The notes under the pieces are model-generated. The model was given only the letters and a program-made list of their open reading frames with translations, made no database searches and was not told the origin of the DNA. Of a DNA stretch of 64,000 bases, positions 7,993 to 16,491 are shown piece after piece; position 1 is the first letter of the stretch, and every line of letters starts with the position of its first letter. The stretch lies in assembly GCA_963800235.1 (NCBI GenBank), contig CAWDAD010000001.1, positions 1,979,189-2,043,188 of the forward strand, written 5' to 3'. The position numbers and the translations under genes were made by a program. The DNA comes from CAVVNP01 sp963800235. Lineage in GTDB: Bacteria; Actinomycetota; Acidimicrobiia; Acidimicrobiales; Iamiaceae.

Positions 7993-9204
7993 TCAGGCGC
8001 AGTCGACGAGAGCGCGGCTGGTGACGTCGGCGTAGAGGCGGCGCAGCCGACCGGCCGCTCCCGACCACGTGTACCCACGGGCCCGGCGGGCGGCGTGGAG
8101 CCCCATCGCCCGTCGCAGCAGGGGATCGCCGAGCACGGCGTCGACCGCGTCGGCCCACGCCCTCGCCGACCGCTCGGCAACGAGCAGCCCGGTGACCCCG
8201 TCGTCGACCAGGGTGGTGAGGCCGCCGACCTCCGAGGCGACGACGGGGATGCCGCAGGCCGCGGCCTCGAGGGCGACCAGACCGAAGGACTCCGACCGGC
8301 TCGGCACCACCACCACGTCGGCCGCCCGGTAGAAGGTCGACAGCACGTGGTGGGGCTGCGGTGGCTCGAACCGGACCCGGCCGGCCACGCCGAGCCGCTC
8401 GGCCAGGTGGCGGATGCGAGCGACCTCGGCGCCGCCGTCGACCCCGCTCGGTCCGCCCACCACCAGCAGGAGCGCGTCGGTCGACGACGACCCGGCCAGC
8501 GCCTCGACCGCCAGGTCGAGCCCCTTCAGGGGCTGGATCCGGCCGACGAACAGCAGCACCGGGGCGTCGCCCAGCCCGAGCGCCTGGCGGGCACCGAGGC
8601 GCGTTCCCGGCGAGAAGAAGGCGTGGTCGACGCCCGGCGGCACGATCTCGATGCGGTCGGCCGGCGCCCCGTACAGCGCCACGAGCTGGTCGCGCTCGGT
8701 GGCGCAGCTCGCGAGGACGGCGTCGGAGCAGCCGATGACGGCGGCCTCGGCCGCCGCCCGACCGGCCGGCTCGGGGTCGCCGGTGAGCGTCTTGACCCGG
8801 GCCAGGGTGTGGAAGGTGGAGACCAGCGGCAGGTCGAGCTCGTGCTTGAGGCGGTGGCCGGCGACGCCGGAGAGCCAGTAGTTGGCGTGCAGCACGTCGG
8901 CGGGGCGGTGGCCGGTGAGCTGGGCGCGCACCCCGTCGGCGAAGTCGTCGACCACCTCGGGCAGGGCCTCCTTCGGCAGGTCGGGCGGCCCGGCGGCCAC
9001 GTGGACCACCTCGAACCCCGGCTCGACCGGCACCACGTCGGCCGCGTGGGGGTCGCTGCGCCGGGCGTAGACGACGCAGTCGACGCCGGCCTGGGCCAGT
9101 CCGGCCGCCAGCTCCCGGACGTAGACGTTCATGCCGCCGCTGTCGCCCGTGCCGGGCTGGGCCAGCGGCGAGGAGTGCAGCGAGAGCAGGGCGAGCCGGC
9201 GCAC
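7993..9204 (-). CDS. mshA: D-inositol-3-phosphate glycosyltransferase (mycothiol synthesis)
   Basis: A GT4 glycosyltransferase of 403 residues that transfers GlcNAc from UDP-GlcNAc to 1D-myo-inositol 3-phosphate, the first step to mycothiol, the actinobacterial thiol. Seen: LSLHSSPLAQPGTGDSGGMN with the glycine-rich donor loop near the N-terminus, HANYWLSGVAGH, VPPGVDHAFF, FVGRIQPLKGLD and the retaining-GT EX7E region SRSESFGLVALEAAACG. GTG at 9204 is preferred; a TTG at 9216, overlapping the stop of the regulator upstream, is also possible. Synteny with a YbjN gene supports mshA over other GT4 enzymes. Confidence 0.93.
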   Translation of the reverse strand: MRRLALLSLHSSPLAQPGTGDSGGMNVYVRELAAGLAQAGVDCVVYARRSDPHAADVVPVEPGFEVVHVAAGPPDLPKEALPEVVDDFADGVRAQLTGHRPADVLHANYWLSGVAGHRLKHELDLPLVSTFHTLARVKTLTGDPEPAGRAAAEAAVIGCSDAVLASCATERDQLVALYGAPADRIEIVPPGVDHAFFSPGTRLGARQALGLGDAPVLLFVGRIQPLKGLDLAVEALAGSSSTDALLLVVGGPSGVDGGAEVARIRHLAERLGVAGRVRFEPPQPHHVLSTFYRAADVVVVPSRSESFGLVALEAAACGIPVVASEVGGLTTLVDDGVTGLLVAERSARAWADAVDAVLGDPLLRRAMGLHAARRARGYTWSGAAGRLRRLYADVTSRALVDCA

Positions 9205-9212
9205 GGGCCCCG

Positions 9213-9657
9213 TCAACCGTCGGCGGCCCGCAGCTCGGTCGCTTCGAGGGGCGGTTCGTCGGCGTCGTCGTCCGTGCGCTCGTCGACGCCGCTCGCCGCC
9301 TCGGTGGCGGCCCGGAACGACTGGTAGATGTGGACGAGCGACTTCTTCTGCTCCTCGGAGATCCACGGGTCGCGGCGGATGGCGCCCACGAGGTCGGCCG
9401 ACCCCTCGTCGGGCATCGAGGATGCCGGCCCGCACGTAGAGCGTCTCGGAGCTGATCTCGAGGGCTCGGGCGATCTGCTGGAGGATCTCCGCCGACGGCT
9501 TGCGCAGGCCCCGTTCGATCTGGCTGAGGTACGGGTTGGAGATGCCGGCCATCTCCGACAGCTTCCGCAGCGAGAGGTGGTCGAACTTGCGCTGCTCGCG
9601 GATGAACTCGCCGAGCTCGCGCCAGCGGTTCTCCAGCTCGTTGCGGCCAGCGCTCAT
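9213..9657 (-). CDS. XRE-family regulator, interrupted by a one-base frameshift
   Basis: The first 80 residues from the ATG at 9657 contain a canonical XRE helix-turn-helix (LSLRKLSEMAGISNPYLSQI, then ERGLRKPSAEILQQIARALE) followed by LYVRAGIL. The remainder of the family domain (DLVGAIRRDPWISEEQKKSL, then VHIYQSFRAATEAA) continues in the +1 frame, from about 9422 to the TGA at 9213. One base must therefore be skipped near 9420-9424. The original frame stays open and runs in frame into mshA. The closest architecture is an actinobacterial Rv0474-like regulator. This could be a sequencing indel, a recent mutation or a genuine frameshift. Confidence 0.8.
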
Positions 9658-9739
9658 GGTTGCAACGCTAGGCCGGGAAGTGACCGGCACCACAACTCCC
9701 GCGACCACCGGCGCGACGGTCGCGAAGGGGCCGAGCGGG

Positions 9740-10267
9740 TCAGGGAGCCTCGATCGAGGCCTCGCCGGTCTGGTAGCGCCGGGCCAGCTCGTGCTGGACC
9801 GTGTCGATGCGGTCGAACAGCTGCCGGCGCAGACCGGACACCTCGCGCTCGAACGCCCCCAGGTCGGCGACGGCCACGTCGAGCTCGGCGATGTCGAGCT
9901 GCTGGGGCTCGTCGAGCCGGTGGGTGGCGAGCAGCTCGTCGAGCCTGCGGGCCAGCCGGCCCTCCACGTCACCGGGATGCATGAGCGGGGGCAGGTGGCC
10001 GGGGCCGGGCGAGGACGTCCGGTCGCTCAGGATCTCGGGGAGCCGGTCGACCAGGGCCGCGACGTCGGCGGGGTCGCCGCCGTCGCGGCGACGCTCGAGC
10101 TCGGCCCGGGCGATGTCGAGGTGCCCCTGGGCGAGCCGCCGCAGGAACGACAGCTGGGTCTCGATCCCCTGGCAGATGGCCCGTCGCGCCCGCAGCTCGG
10201 CCAGGTCGAGCGCGGCGGGATCGGTGAGGTAGTCGGGGCGCAGGATGTCGTCGAGCAGGGCGTCCAT
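9740..10267 (-). CDS. rsiG: RsiG-like c-di-GMP-responsive anti-sigma factor
   Basis: A 175-residue helical protein. In Streptomyces, RsiG binds c-di-GMP through two E(X)3S(X)2R(X)3Q(X)3D motifs, one on each helix of an antiparallel coiled coil, and then holds the sigma factor WhiG. Here the first motif is perfect: E36, S40, R43, Q47, D51. The second reads E140, S144, R147, F151, D155, with only the Gln replaced. A Pro/Gly-rich loop (about 84-98) and a long helix separate them. Seen: the motifs and spacing. Known: their role in RsiG. Inferred: that this protein binds c-di-GMP and a WhiG/FliA-type sigma factor, which is not encoded in this window. Confidence 0.82.
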   Translation of the reverse strand: MDALLDDILRPDYLTDPAALDLAELRARRAICQGIETQLSFLRRLAQGHLDIARAELERRRDGGDPADVAALVDRLPEILSDRTSSPGPGHLPPLMHPGDVEGRLARRLDELLATHRLDEPQQLDIAELDVAVADLGAFEREVSGLRRQLFDRIDTVQHELARRYQTGEASIEAP

Positions 10268-10320
10268 GGCGAGGCTCCGGGACCGACGGGGCGTGGGTGC
10301 ACGCTACCGGGGTGGGGCGG

Positions 10321-11676
10321 TCAGGACCCGACCCGACCGATGTACAGGCCGACCAGCCAGACCCAGAGCGGACCGAGCAGGAGCAGGGAGTCGAGTCGGC
10401 GCAACGCCGAGGCCCGCGCCGCCGCATCGGGGAGGATCACCGAGCCGGCGATCTGGCCGAGCGGGCAGCCCACGGCGACCAAGGCGGCGAAGACCCAGGT
10501 GTCGGGACCCCGGAAGGGCGGCGAGGACAGGACCGCGATGCAGAGGGCGGTGGCCAGCACGGCGGCGATGCCGGCGGCGGGGCCCTCCCAGGAGTTGTCG
10601 GCGCCGGAGCCGACGATGAAGTCGCCCGCCTCGTAGGCGCTCACCAACAGGAGCAGGACCAGCGCCACGGCGATGTCGAGGCGCACGGCCAGCACCATGG
10701 ACGCCGCCGCCATGCCCACCGGCATCGAGCAGCGCAGCGTCTGGGCGGCGGCCACCACCGCCCCGTCGCGGTCACGGCCCTCGTAGAGCGGGCTGACCAG
10801 CGCCGCGCCCGCGCAGCCGAGCACGACCAGCCCGAGGAAGCCGGTGCCGACCGCCGCCGCCAGCGGCAGCAGCACGGCGATCGATCCGGCCACGACCTGG
10901 TTGGTGCCGAGGCGCTTGTACCGCCAGGCGCGAACGGTCTGCAGGGCGGCCACGCCGGCTACCAGGCCGAAGACCACGGCCACCGCGAAGCGGCCCCAGC
11001 GGATCGACGCCAGGGCCACGGCGAACCACAGCAGGCCGAGGCGCACCTTCGGGCCGGTGACGTCGTAGACGATGCTCACCCGCCGACCGAAGATCGGCTT
11101 GCGCTCGCCGAGCGGGTTCGAGGGGCGCCACCGGGCGGGCTTGCCCGTGCGGGTGGACGGGGTGCCCGTGGGCTCGCCGTCCAGGCGCGGCGGACCGGGG
11201 CGGCGCGGCGACCGACGAGCGGTGGCCGGGGCCCCGCTCGGGGTGGCCGGCGCCGGAGCGTCCTGCGGCGGGGCACCGGCCGGCGTGGCGGGGTTCGCGT
11301 CGGGGCCGGCGGGCGCGGTCCCGGCCCGTCGCCGCGATGGGCGGCCGGCCGGCTGTGCACGGGCGGCGCCGCCCGGTGGGTCACCGGCCGAGGGGCGGCC
11401 GCCCCGGCCCGGGGTGCCGGCGCCGCCCGGGCGGGCCGGCTGCCGGTGGCGACGGGCGGGCGGGGCAGGGCGGGCGGAGGACCCGGGTCGTCCGCTGCTC
11501 GGCTCGGTCGGACGCGGCGGTCTCGGTCGGCCACCGCCGGGAGCGGCCGACGAACGGGGGGCCTCGGCCGGCGGGCGCTGGGTCACCGGGCGAGGAGCGT
11601 CGTCGGCCGACGACGAGGGGGCGCCGTCGGTCCCCTCCGGCGCCGCCGGATCCCGCCCCGCCCGGTCGGCGACCAC
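10321..11676 (-). CDS. CdsA-like polytopic membrane protein with long disordered N-terminus
   Basis: A 451-residue protein. Residues 1 to about 200 are almost only Pro, Ala, Gly, Arg and Ser. The rest has about eight hydrophobic helices. The C-terminal part (DFIVGSGADNSWEGPAAGIA, then ALRRLDSLLLLGPLWVW) has the layout of phosphatidate cytidylyltransferase, where DRLDSL and a KR-KD motif make the CTP/metal site. Here the KR-KD and HGG residues are not found and the first Asp of DRLDS is replaced, so catalysis is doubtful. The GTG start lies one base after the MoaD-like stop (TGACGTG). It could be a diverged CdsA or a scaffold; I cannot assign an activity. Confidence 0.65.
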   Translation of the reverse strand: MVADRAGRDPAAPEGTDGAPSSSADDAPRPVTQRPPAEAPRSSAAPGGGRPRPPRPTEPSSGRPGSSARPAPPARRHRQPARPGGAGTPGRGGRPSAGDPPGGAARAQPAGRPSRRRAGTAPAGPDANPATPAGAPPQDAPAPATPSGAPATARRSPRRPGPPRLDGEPTGTPSTRTGKPARWRPSNPLGERKPIFGRRVSIVYDVTGPKVRLGLLWFAVALASIRWGRFAVAVVFGLVAGVAALQTVRAWRYKRLGTNQVVAGSIAVLLPLAAAVGTGFLGLVVLGCAGAALVSPLYEGRDRDGAVVAAAQTLRCSMPVGMAAASMVLAVRLDIAVALVLLLLVSAYEAGDFIVGSGADNSWEGPAAGIAAVLATALCIAVLSSPPFRGPDTWVFAALVAVGCPLGQIAGSVILPDAAARASALRRLDSLLLLGPLWVWLVGLYIGRVGS

Positions 11677-11677
11677 G

Positions 11678-11920
11678 TCAACCACCGGCCAGCGGTGGCA
11701 GCACCGCGACCTCGTCGCCCGCCCCGACCGCCCGGTCGCGCGTGGCGCTCTCGCCGTTGCACCACACCTGGCTGCGGCCGAGCACCTCGACGAACCCGGA
11801 TCCGTACGCCGCGGCGGCCAGATCGAGCACCTCGCCCACCGTCTCGGCGGCGAACTCGTCACGTGCGGTTCCCGCAGCATCCCGGGCCGCGGCGAAGAGC
11901 CGGAGGGCGACCATGACCAC
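11678..11920 (-). CDS. MoaD/ThiS-family sulfur carrier protein
   Basis: An 80-residue beta-grasp protein ending in the essential Gly-Gly (PPLAGG). The fold is seen in VALRLFAAARDAAG at the N-terminus and GAGDEVAVLPPLAGG at the C-terminus. MoaD carries thiocarboxylate sulfur for molybdopterin; related proteins serve thiamine or cysteine synthesis. No other molybdopterin genes are nearby, so the exact pathway is open. The start ATG at 11920 could be replaced by the second ATG two codons later. It heads the leftward operon and is divergent from the histidine phosphatase gene at 12033. Confidence 0.82.
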   Translation of the reverse strand: MVMVALRLFAAARDAAGTARDEFAAETVGEVLDLAAAAYGSGFVEVLGRSQVWCNGESATRDRAVGAGDEVAVLPPLAGG

Positions 11921-12032
11921 CAGCCGACGCTACTCCTCCCTGTCAGGGGGCGAACAGCCGACCCGCCGGCCACCGGCGCCCGGCCGACGGCCGCCCTCCG
12001 GTGTCCGACCCCCTCGGTACGGTGCGGGCCCG

Positions 12033-12668
12033 ATGGTCCAGATCCTGCTGATCCGCCACGGCCAGTCCGAGTGGAACGCGGTCGGCCGCTGGCAGGGCCA
12101 GGCCGACCCTCCGCTCACCGACCTGGGGCGCCGCCAGGCGGTCGACGCCACCGACCACATCGGCTCACCCGACGCCATCTGGTGCTCGGACCTGCAGCGG
12201 GCCCGGGAGACCGCCGAGATCATCGCCGGCACGGTGGGCATCGGCCCGGTGGTGGTCGACGAGGGCTGGCGGGAGCGCGACGCCGGCGAGTGGTCCGGGC
12301 TCACCCGGGACGAGATCCACGAGGCGTGGCCCGGCTACCTCTACGACGACCCCCGCCGCCTGCGCCCGGCGCCGGGCGAGGCCACGACCGAGCGGCGACC
12401 GCCCGGCTGGGAGGACGACGAGCACCTGCTCGAGCGCACCCTCGGCGCCCTCGGTCGGGTCGCCAGCGCCGCCGGCGACGCCCTCGTCGTCACCCACGGG
12501 GGGGTCATCTACAACCTCGAGCACCACCTCGGCGAGGACGCCGGCCGGCTCCCCAACCTCGGCGGTCGGGTGATCGAGGTCGACGGCGGCGGGCGGGTCT
12601 CCCTCGGGCCGCGCCTGACCCTGATCGAGCACGTGCCGGTCACCACCCAACGGCCGGACGAGCTGTGA
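12033..12668 (+). CDS. Histidine phosphatase family protein (phosphoglycerate mutase-like)
   Basis: A 211-residue phosphoesterase. The catalytic RHG motif sits at the very N-terminus (LLIRHGQSEWN), with the second Arg in CSDLQRARETAE, the acid in WRERDAGEWSG, and the second catalytic His in VVTHGG. It shows the acid-phosphatase-type spacing rather than a glycolytic mutase. The stop overlaps the next gene in a GTGA, so the two are coupled. The substrate is unknown; members act on sugar phosphates, nucleotides or proteins. Confidence 0.9.
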   Translation: MVQILLIRHGQSEWNAVGRWQGQADPPLTDLGRRQAVDATDHIGSPDAIWCSDLQRARETAEIIAGTVGIGPVVVDEGWRERDAGEWSGLTRDEIHEAWPGYLYDDPRRLRPAPGEATTERRPPGWEDDEHLLERTLGALGRVASAAGDALVVTHGGVIYNLEHHLGEDAGRLPNLGGRVIEVDGGGRVSLGPRLTLIEHVPVTTQRPDEL

Positions 12669-13246
12669 CCGCGCCGAGCCACGCCCGTGCGGGCGCCGCG
12701 CCGTCCTCGGCCGGCGAGCCGAGCGGGGGCGGCGGCGAGGACGGCGCCCCCGCTCGGGTCGAGCCGTTCACGGTCGAGGTCGTGCGCAGCACCCGACGGC
12801 GCAAGACCGTGCAGGCCCGCCTGAGCGGCGGGGTCCTCACCGTCCGGGTGCCGGCCTCCATCTCCGCCACCGAGGAGCAGCACTGGGTCGAGGTGCTGCG
12901 CGGCCGGTTCGAAGCCAAGGTCCGCAGCGACGCCGTCGACCTGCCCGCCCGGGCGGCGGTGCTGGCCCGGCGCTACGGGTTGCCGACACCCTCGACCATC
13001 CGGTGGGTCGACAACCAGCGTTCCCGTTGGGGGTCCTGCACCCCTTCCCGGGGCACCGTCCGCCTCTCCCGGCAGCTCGCCGAGTACCCGGGGTGGGTCG
13101 TCGACCACGTGATCGTCCACGAGCTGGCCCACCTGGTCGAACCCGGCCACTCCGCGGCCTTCCACGAGCTCGAGCGCCGCTACCCGCTCACCGAGCGGGC
13201 CATCGGGTTCCTCATCGCCAAGGGCTGGGGGCTCCCCGCCGGCTGA
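12665..13246 (+). CDS. YgjP/SprT-like metal-dependent hydrolase (DUF45)
   Basis: A 193-residue zincin. The metal site is VIVHELAHLVEPGHSAAFHE, with the HExxH-type HELAH and a third ligand His after GHS. The preceding RWGSCTPSRGTVRLSRQL is the typical YgjP/WLM signature. The first 30 residues are low-complexity Ala/Gly/Ser/Pro. The GTG start is embedded in the stop of the phosphatase gene (GTGA). The family is often linked to restriction or DNA repair, but nothing in this context supports that; the function remains open. Confidence 0.88.
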   Translation: MTAPSHARAGAAPSSAGEPSGGGGEDGAPARVEPFTVEVVRSTRRRKTVQARLSGGVLTVRVPASISATEEQHWVEVLRGRFEAKVRSDAVDLPARAAVLARRYGLPTPSTIRWVDNQRSRWGSCTPSRGTVRLSRQLAEYPGWVVDHVIVHELAHLVEPGHSAAFHELERRYPLTERAIGFLIAKGWGLPAG

Positions 13247-13251
13247 TCCGG

Positions 13252-14704
13252 TCAGCGGGTCGACGCCCGCCAGGCCGCCTCGATCCGCCCCAGCTCGGTG
13301 ACCGGCGGCCCGTCATGGCGGTACTCCTCGAGGATCCCGCGCCAGCGGTTGCGGGCCTCGAGCTTGGAGAGCAGCGCGCTCGACGCCCCACACCACCCGG
13401 TCGAGGATCACGAACGAGGGCGGCATGTTCAGCGACCGGATCACGTCGCGGTGCGGGCCGTTCAGGTCGGCGACAGCGGCGAGGGTCGACGTGGTGAAGT
13501 CCCGGGGGAAGCGGTACTCCTCGACCATGTAGGGCCGGTAGGGCGCGCTCACGTACTCGAAGACGGTCAACGGGTCGACCGCCGCGGTGGCCGGAAGGAA
13601 GCCGGCCAGCACCAGGGCGTCGGACACCGCCACCGGGTCGGCGGTGAGGATGGCGTCGAGCACCGGAGCCAGGCCCTCCCACTCGCCCGCCGTCCACCGC
13701 TTGACCAGGCCGAAGTCGAGGAAGGTCATCGACCCGTCGTCCATGAACCGGTAGTTGCCCGGGTGGGGGTCGCCGTTGAACACCCCGTGCCGGTGGATCG
13801 AGCCCTGGGCGAAGCGGAACAGCACCTCGGCGGCGCGCTGGCGCTCCGGCTCGGCCGCCGTCGCCTCGAACTGGCTCCAGGTCATGCCCCCGACCCACTC
13901 GGAGGTCAGCACCCGTCGGGTCGACAGCTCGGGGACGACCTGCGGCACGTGGATGAACGGGTGGGTGGCGTAGCGGTCGGCGAACTCGGTCTGGCACGCC
14001 GCCTCGTGGCCGTAGTCGAGCTCGTCGGCCATCCGCTCCCGCAGCTCGTCGACCAGGGCGGTGACGTCGAGGTTCTGCAGGGCGAAGGCCGAGAACATGC
14101 CGTACAGGGCCTCGGCGTTGTCGAGGTCGTGCTGGATGGCGGCGTCGACGCCGGGGTACTGGACCTTCACCGCCACCACCCGGCCGTCGCGCAGCACGGC
14201 CCGGTGCACCTGCCCGATCGACGCCGCCGCCACCGGCTCGACGGACCAGTCGAGGAACACCTCGTCCGGGGCGGCGCCGAGCTCGTCGCGGATGACCTGG
14301 GCGGCCAGGCCGGGGGCCATCGGCTCGACATCGGCCTGGAGCTGGGCCAGCGCGGCCTGCGCCTCCGGCGGCAGGGTGTCGAGGACGAAGCTGAGCAGCT
14401 GGCCCACCTTCATGATGGCGCCCTTCATCTGGCCGAGCTCACGGGCCACGTCCTCCGCCGAGCGGATGGCGTAGCGCTCCTCGAGCGCGGCCCGGGCCGC
14501 CTCGTCCGCCGCGGCGCCGCGCACCCGGACGGCGGCCCACCCGAGACCCCGCCGGGCGGTGAGCCGCCACACCCGCGCCGAACGGGCCAGGCGCTCCCGA
14601 CGTGCCGGGTCGAGGGCGCGGGCGGCGGTCACCGCGCCGGCGACTCCCGCTGCGCCGACCGCGCCGGCGGCGGCCCACCCGACGCGGCGGGACACCGGAC
14701 GCAT
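13252..14704 (-). CDS. AarF/ABC1/UbiB-family kinase-like protein, frameshifted near the C-terminus
   Basis: An atypical kinase of the UbiB family, about 483 residues when the frame is corrected. Markers are the Lys-rich KxGQ segment LGQMKGAIMKVGQLLSF, the Ala-rich nucleotide loop VEPVAAASIGQVHRA, AVKVQYPG, GVFNGDPHPGNYRFM (catalytic loop) and FLDFGLV (metal-binding DFG). After VILDRVVWGV the reading frame is lost at about 13378-13388. The expected C-terminus (SALLSKLEARNRWRGILEEY and on to TELGRIEAAWRASTR) continues in another frame to a TGA at 13252. A single extra base explains it. A short N-terminal membrane anchor (GWAAAGAVGAAGVAGAV) is present. Confidence 0.85.
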
Positions 14705-14823
14705 CAGGGCTGCCGGTGTCGCGGGCCGACGGGATCGGCTGCGGACCTGGACGCCACCGGGCCAGGTTACGCGGCGCTCCCCGGCCCGGGGCCGGGGCGG
14801 CCGCAGGTTCCTACACTCGCCCG

Positions 14824-16035
14824 GTGTCCGGCCCGACGACCCCGCCGCACCGGGCGCCGGCCACGCCGACGACGCTCCGACCGGTGGCGATGGCGTTCGT
14901 CGCGCTGGGCGCTTGGGTCGGCACCTGGGCGGTGGTGACCGCCGACGTCGAGGCGGACCTGGGCCTCGGGCACGGCGGGTTCGGCCTGGTCCTGGCGGTG
15001 GCGCTGGCGGGGAGCGGCGGGGCCAACGCGGTGGCCGGCAGCCTGGCCGAGCGCTGGGGGTCACGGCGGTTGCTGCAGGTCGGGCTGGTCGCGTTCGCGG
15101 CCATGGTGGTGCTGGTGGCGGCGGGGACCACGCCGGTGCTGCTCGGCGTGGCCGTGGTCGCCGCCATCACCTTCGGCGGGGCGGTCGACGTGGCCATGAA
15201 CGTCTCCGCCGCCGCCGCGCTCGCCGAGCGGCCCGGTGGCCTGGTCCGCTTCCACGGCCTGTTCAACGTCGGCGCCGTGCTCGGTGCCGGTGCCGCCGGG
15301 ATCGCGCTGCGCCTGGGCTGGTCGTGGCGGACCGCCCTGGCCCTGCCGGTGGCGGTGCTGGTGGTGACCTGGGCGTGGGTGGGGACCGTCGAGCTGCCGG
15401 CCGGCGAACCGGGCGAGCACCACGGGCTGCTCCACGCCCTCCGGGTGCTGCGCCGCCGCCACCTGATCGGCCTGGCGGTCGTGTTCGCCTGCGGTGCCAT
15501 GGTCGAGGGCGGCATCGACTCCTGGGGCGTGCTCGTGCTGCGCGACCAGCTCGGGGTCGGGGCGCTGGTCGGCGCCGGTGGCTACCTCGCCGGCCAGGCC
15601 ATCGCCGCCGCCACCCGCATCTCGGTGGGGCCCCGCGCCGGCGCGCTGGGCGCCGCCAGAGGCGTGGCGGTCGGTGGGGCCACCGCCGCCGCCGGGCTGC
15701 TGCTCCTGGCGCTGGCACCGACGACGCTCGCGGTGGTCGGGCTGGCGGTGGCGGCCATCGGGATCTCGGTGTCGTGGCCGCTGCTCATCGCGGCGGCCAG
15801 CGAGGGCGAGGCCCGTCCCGGTCCGGTCGTCGGCGGGGTCTCCGCGGTGGGCTACACGGGCTTCGTGCTCGGGCCGCCGCTCGTGGGCTGGCTGGCGCAC
15901 GGGCTCGGGCTGCGCCACGCGCTGCTGCTGCTCGTCGTCGCCGCCGGGATCGTGTGCGTCGGCCCGCTCCGGCTGCGGGCGACCCGCTCCTCGACCCGAG
16001 TGGCTGCGCCGTCGGGTCAGGCGGGGCCCCGGTAG
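14824..16035 (+). CDS. MFS transporter
   Basis: A 403-residue polytopic protein with about twelve hydrophobic segments in two halves. The loop 2-3 motif appears as NAVAGSLAERWGSRRLLQ (degenerate GxLaDrxGrrxxL), which assigns it to the major facilitator superfamily. FNVGAVLGAGAAG and EGGIDSWGVLVLRDQLG resemble the sugar-transport-like YbjJ group. The GTG at 14824 is the first start before the hydrophobic core. The last 19 bases overlap tail-to-tail with queD on the other strand. The substrate is unknown. Confidence 0.87.
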   Translation: MSGPTTPPHRAPATPTTLRPVAMAFVALGAWVGTWAVVTADVEADLGLGHGGFGLVLAVALAGSGGANAVAGSLAERWGSRRLLQVGLVAFAAMVVLVAAGTTPVLLGVAVVAAITFGGAVDVAMNVSAAAALAERPGGLVRFHGLFNVGAVLGAGAAGIALRLGWSWRTALALPVAVLVVTWAWVGTVELPAGEPGEHHGLLHALRVLRRRHLIGLAVVFACGAMVEGGIDSWGVLVLRDQLGVGALVGAGGYLAGQAIAAATRISVGPRAGALGAARGVAVGGATAAAGLLLLALAPTTLAVVGLAVAAIGISVSWPLLIAAASEGEARPGPVVGGVSAVGYTGFVLGPPLVGWLAHGLGLRHALLLLVVAAGIVCVGPLRLRATRSSTRVAAPSGQAGPR

Positions 16036-16463
16036 CGGCAGCCGCCGGTGCACGTCTCCTGCACGACGACCTCGAGCAGACCGGGCAGGGCGTCCACCAG
16101 GCGGACCCAGATCCACGCCGCCAGCACCTCGCTGGTGGGGTTCTCCAGGCCCTCGACCTCGTTCAGGTAGCGGTGGTCGAGCTGGTCGCGCACCGGAGCG
16201 ACGGCGGCGTCGACGTCGGCGAAGTCGAGGACCCACCCCGACCGCTCGCCGACCGGCCCGCCGACCTCGACGGTGACCCGGAACGAGTGGCCGTGCAGCC
16301 GGGCGCACTTGTGGCCCTCGGCGACGTTGGGCAGCCGGTGGGCGGCCTCGAAGCCGAACCGGCGGAAGACCGACATGTGGTGCTCGTCGACGTCGGGACG
16401 CCCGTCGGGACCGGGTCGCCCCCCGGACCCCGGTCGATCCCCGGACACGGGTCGATCGGTCAC
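16017..16463 (-). CDS. queD: 6-carboxytetrahydropterin synthase
   Basis: The second step of deazapurine synthesis: conversion of dihydroneopterin triphosphate to 6-carboxy-5,6,7,8-tetrahydropterin. The zinc ligands are in AAHRLPN and LHGHSFRV; the catalytic Cys is in GHKCARLHGH. DFADV and LDHRYLNE are conserved. The GTG at 16463 adds 29 low-complexity residues before MSVFRRFGFEAAH; the ATG at 16376 gives the usual family N-terminus and may be the true start, and neither has a strong ribosome binding site. It is third in the queC-queE-queD operon. Confidence 0.92.
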   Translation of the reverse strand: MTDRPVSGDRPGSGGRPGPDGRPDVDEHHMSVFRRFGFEAAHRLPNVAEGHKCARLHGHSFRVTVEVGGPVGERSGWVLDFADVDAAVAPVRDQLDHRYLNEVEGLENPTSEVLAAWIWVRLVDALPGLLEVVVQETCTGGCRYRGPA

Positions 16464-16491
16464 GGGGCGCCCGTCGCGGCGACCGGGACCT

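Noticed and set aside
6163..9327. 1054-residue plus-strand ORF
   Set aside because: It covers lipoprotein, YbjN and mshA in antisense; Gly/Arg/Val-rich with no recognisable fold.
7993..9657. Natural fusion of an HTH regulator with MshA
   Set aside because: The frame is open, but the conserved second half of the regulator lies in another frame and MshA has its own start. A frameshift explains it better than a fusion.
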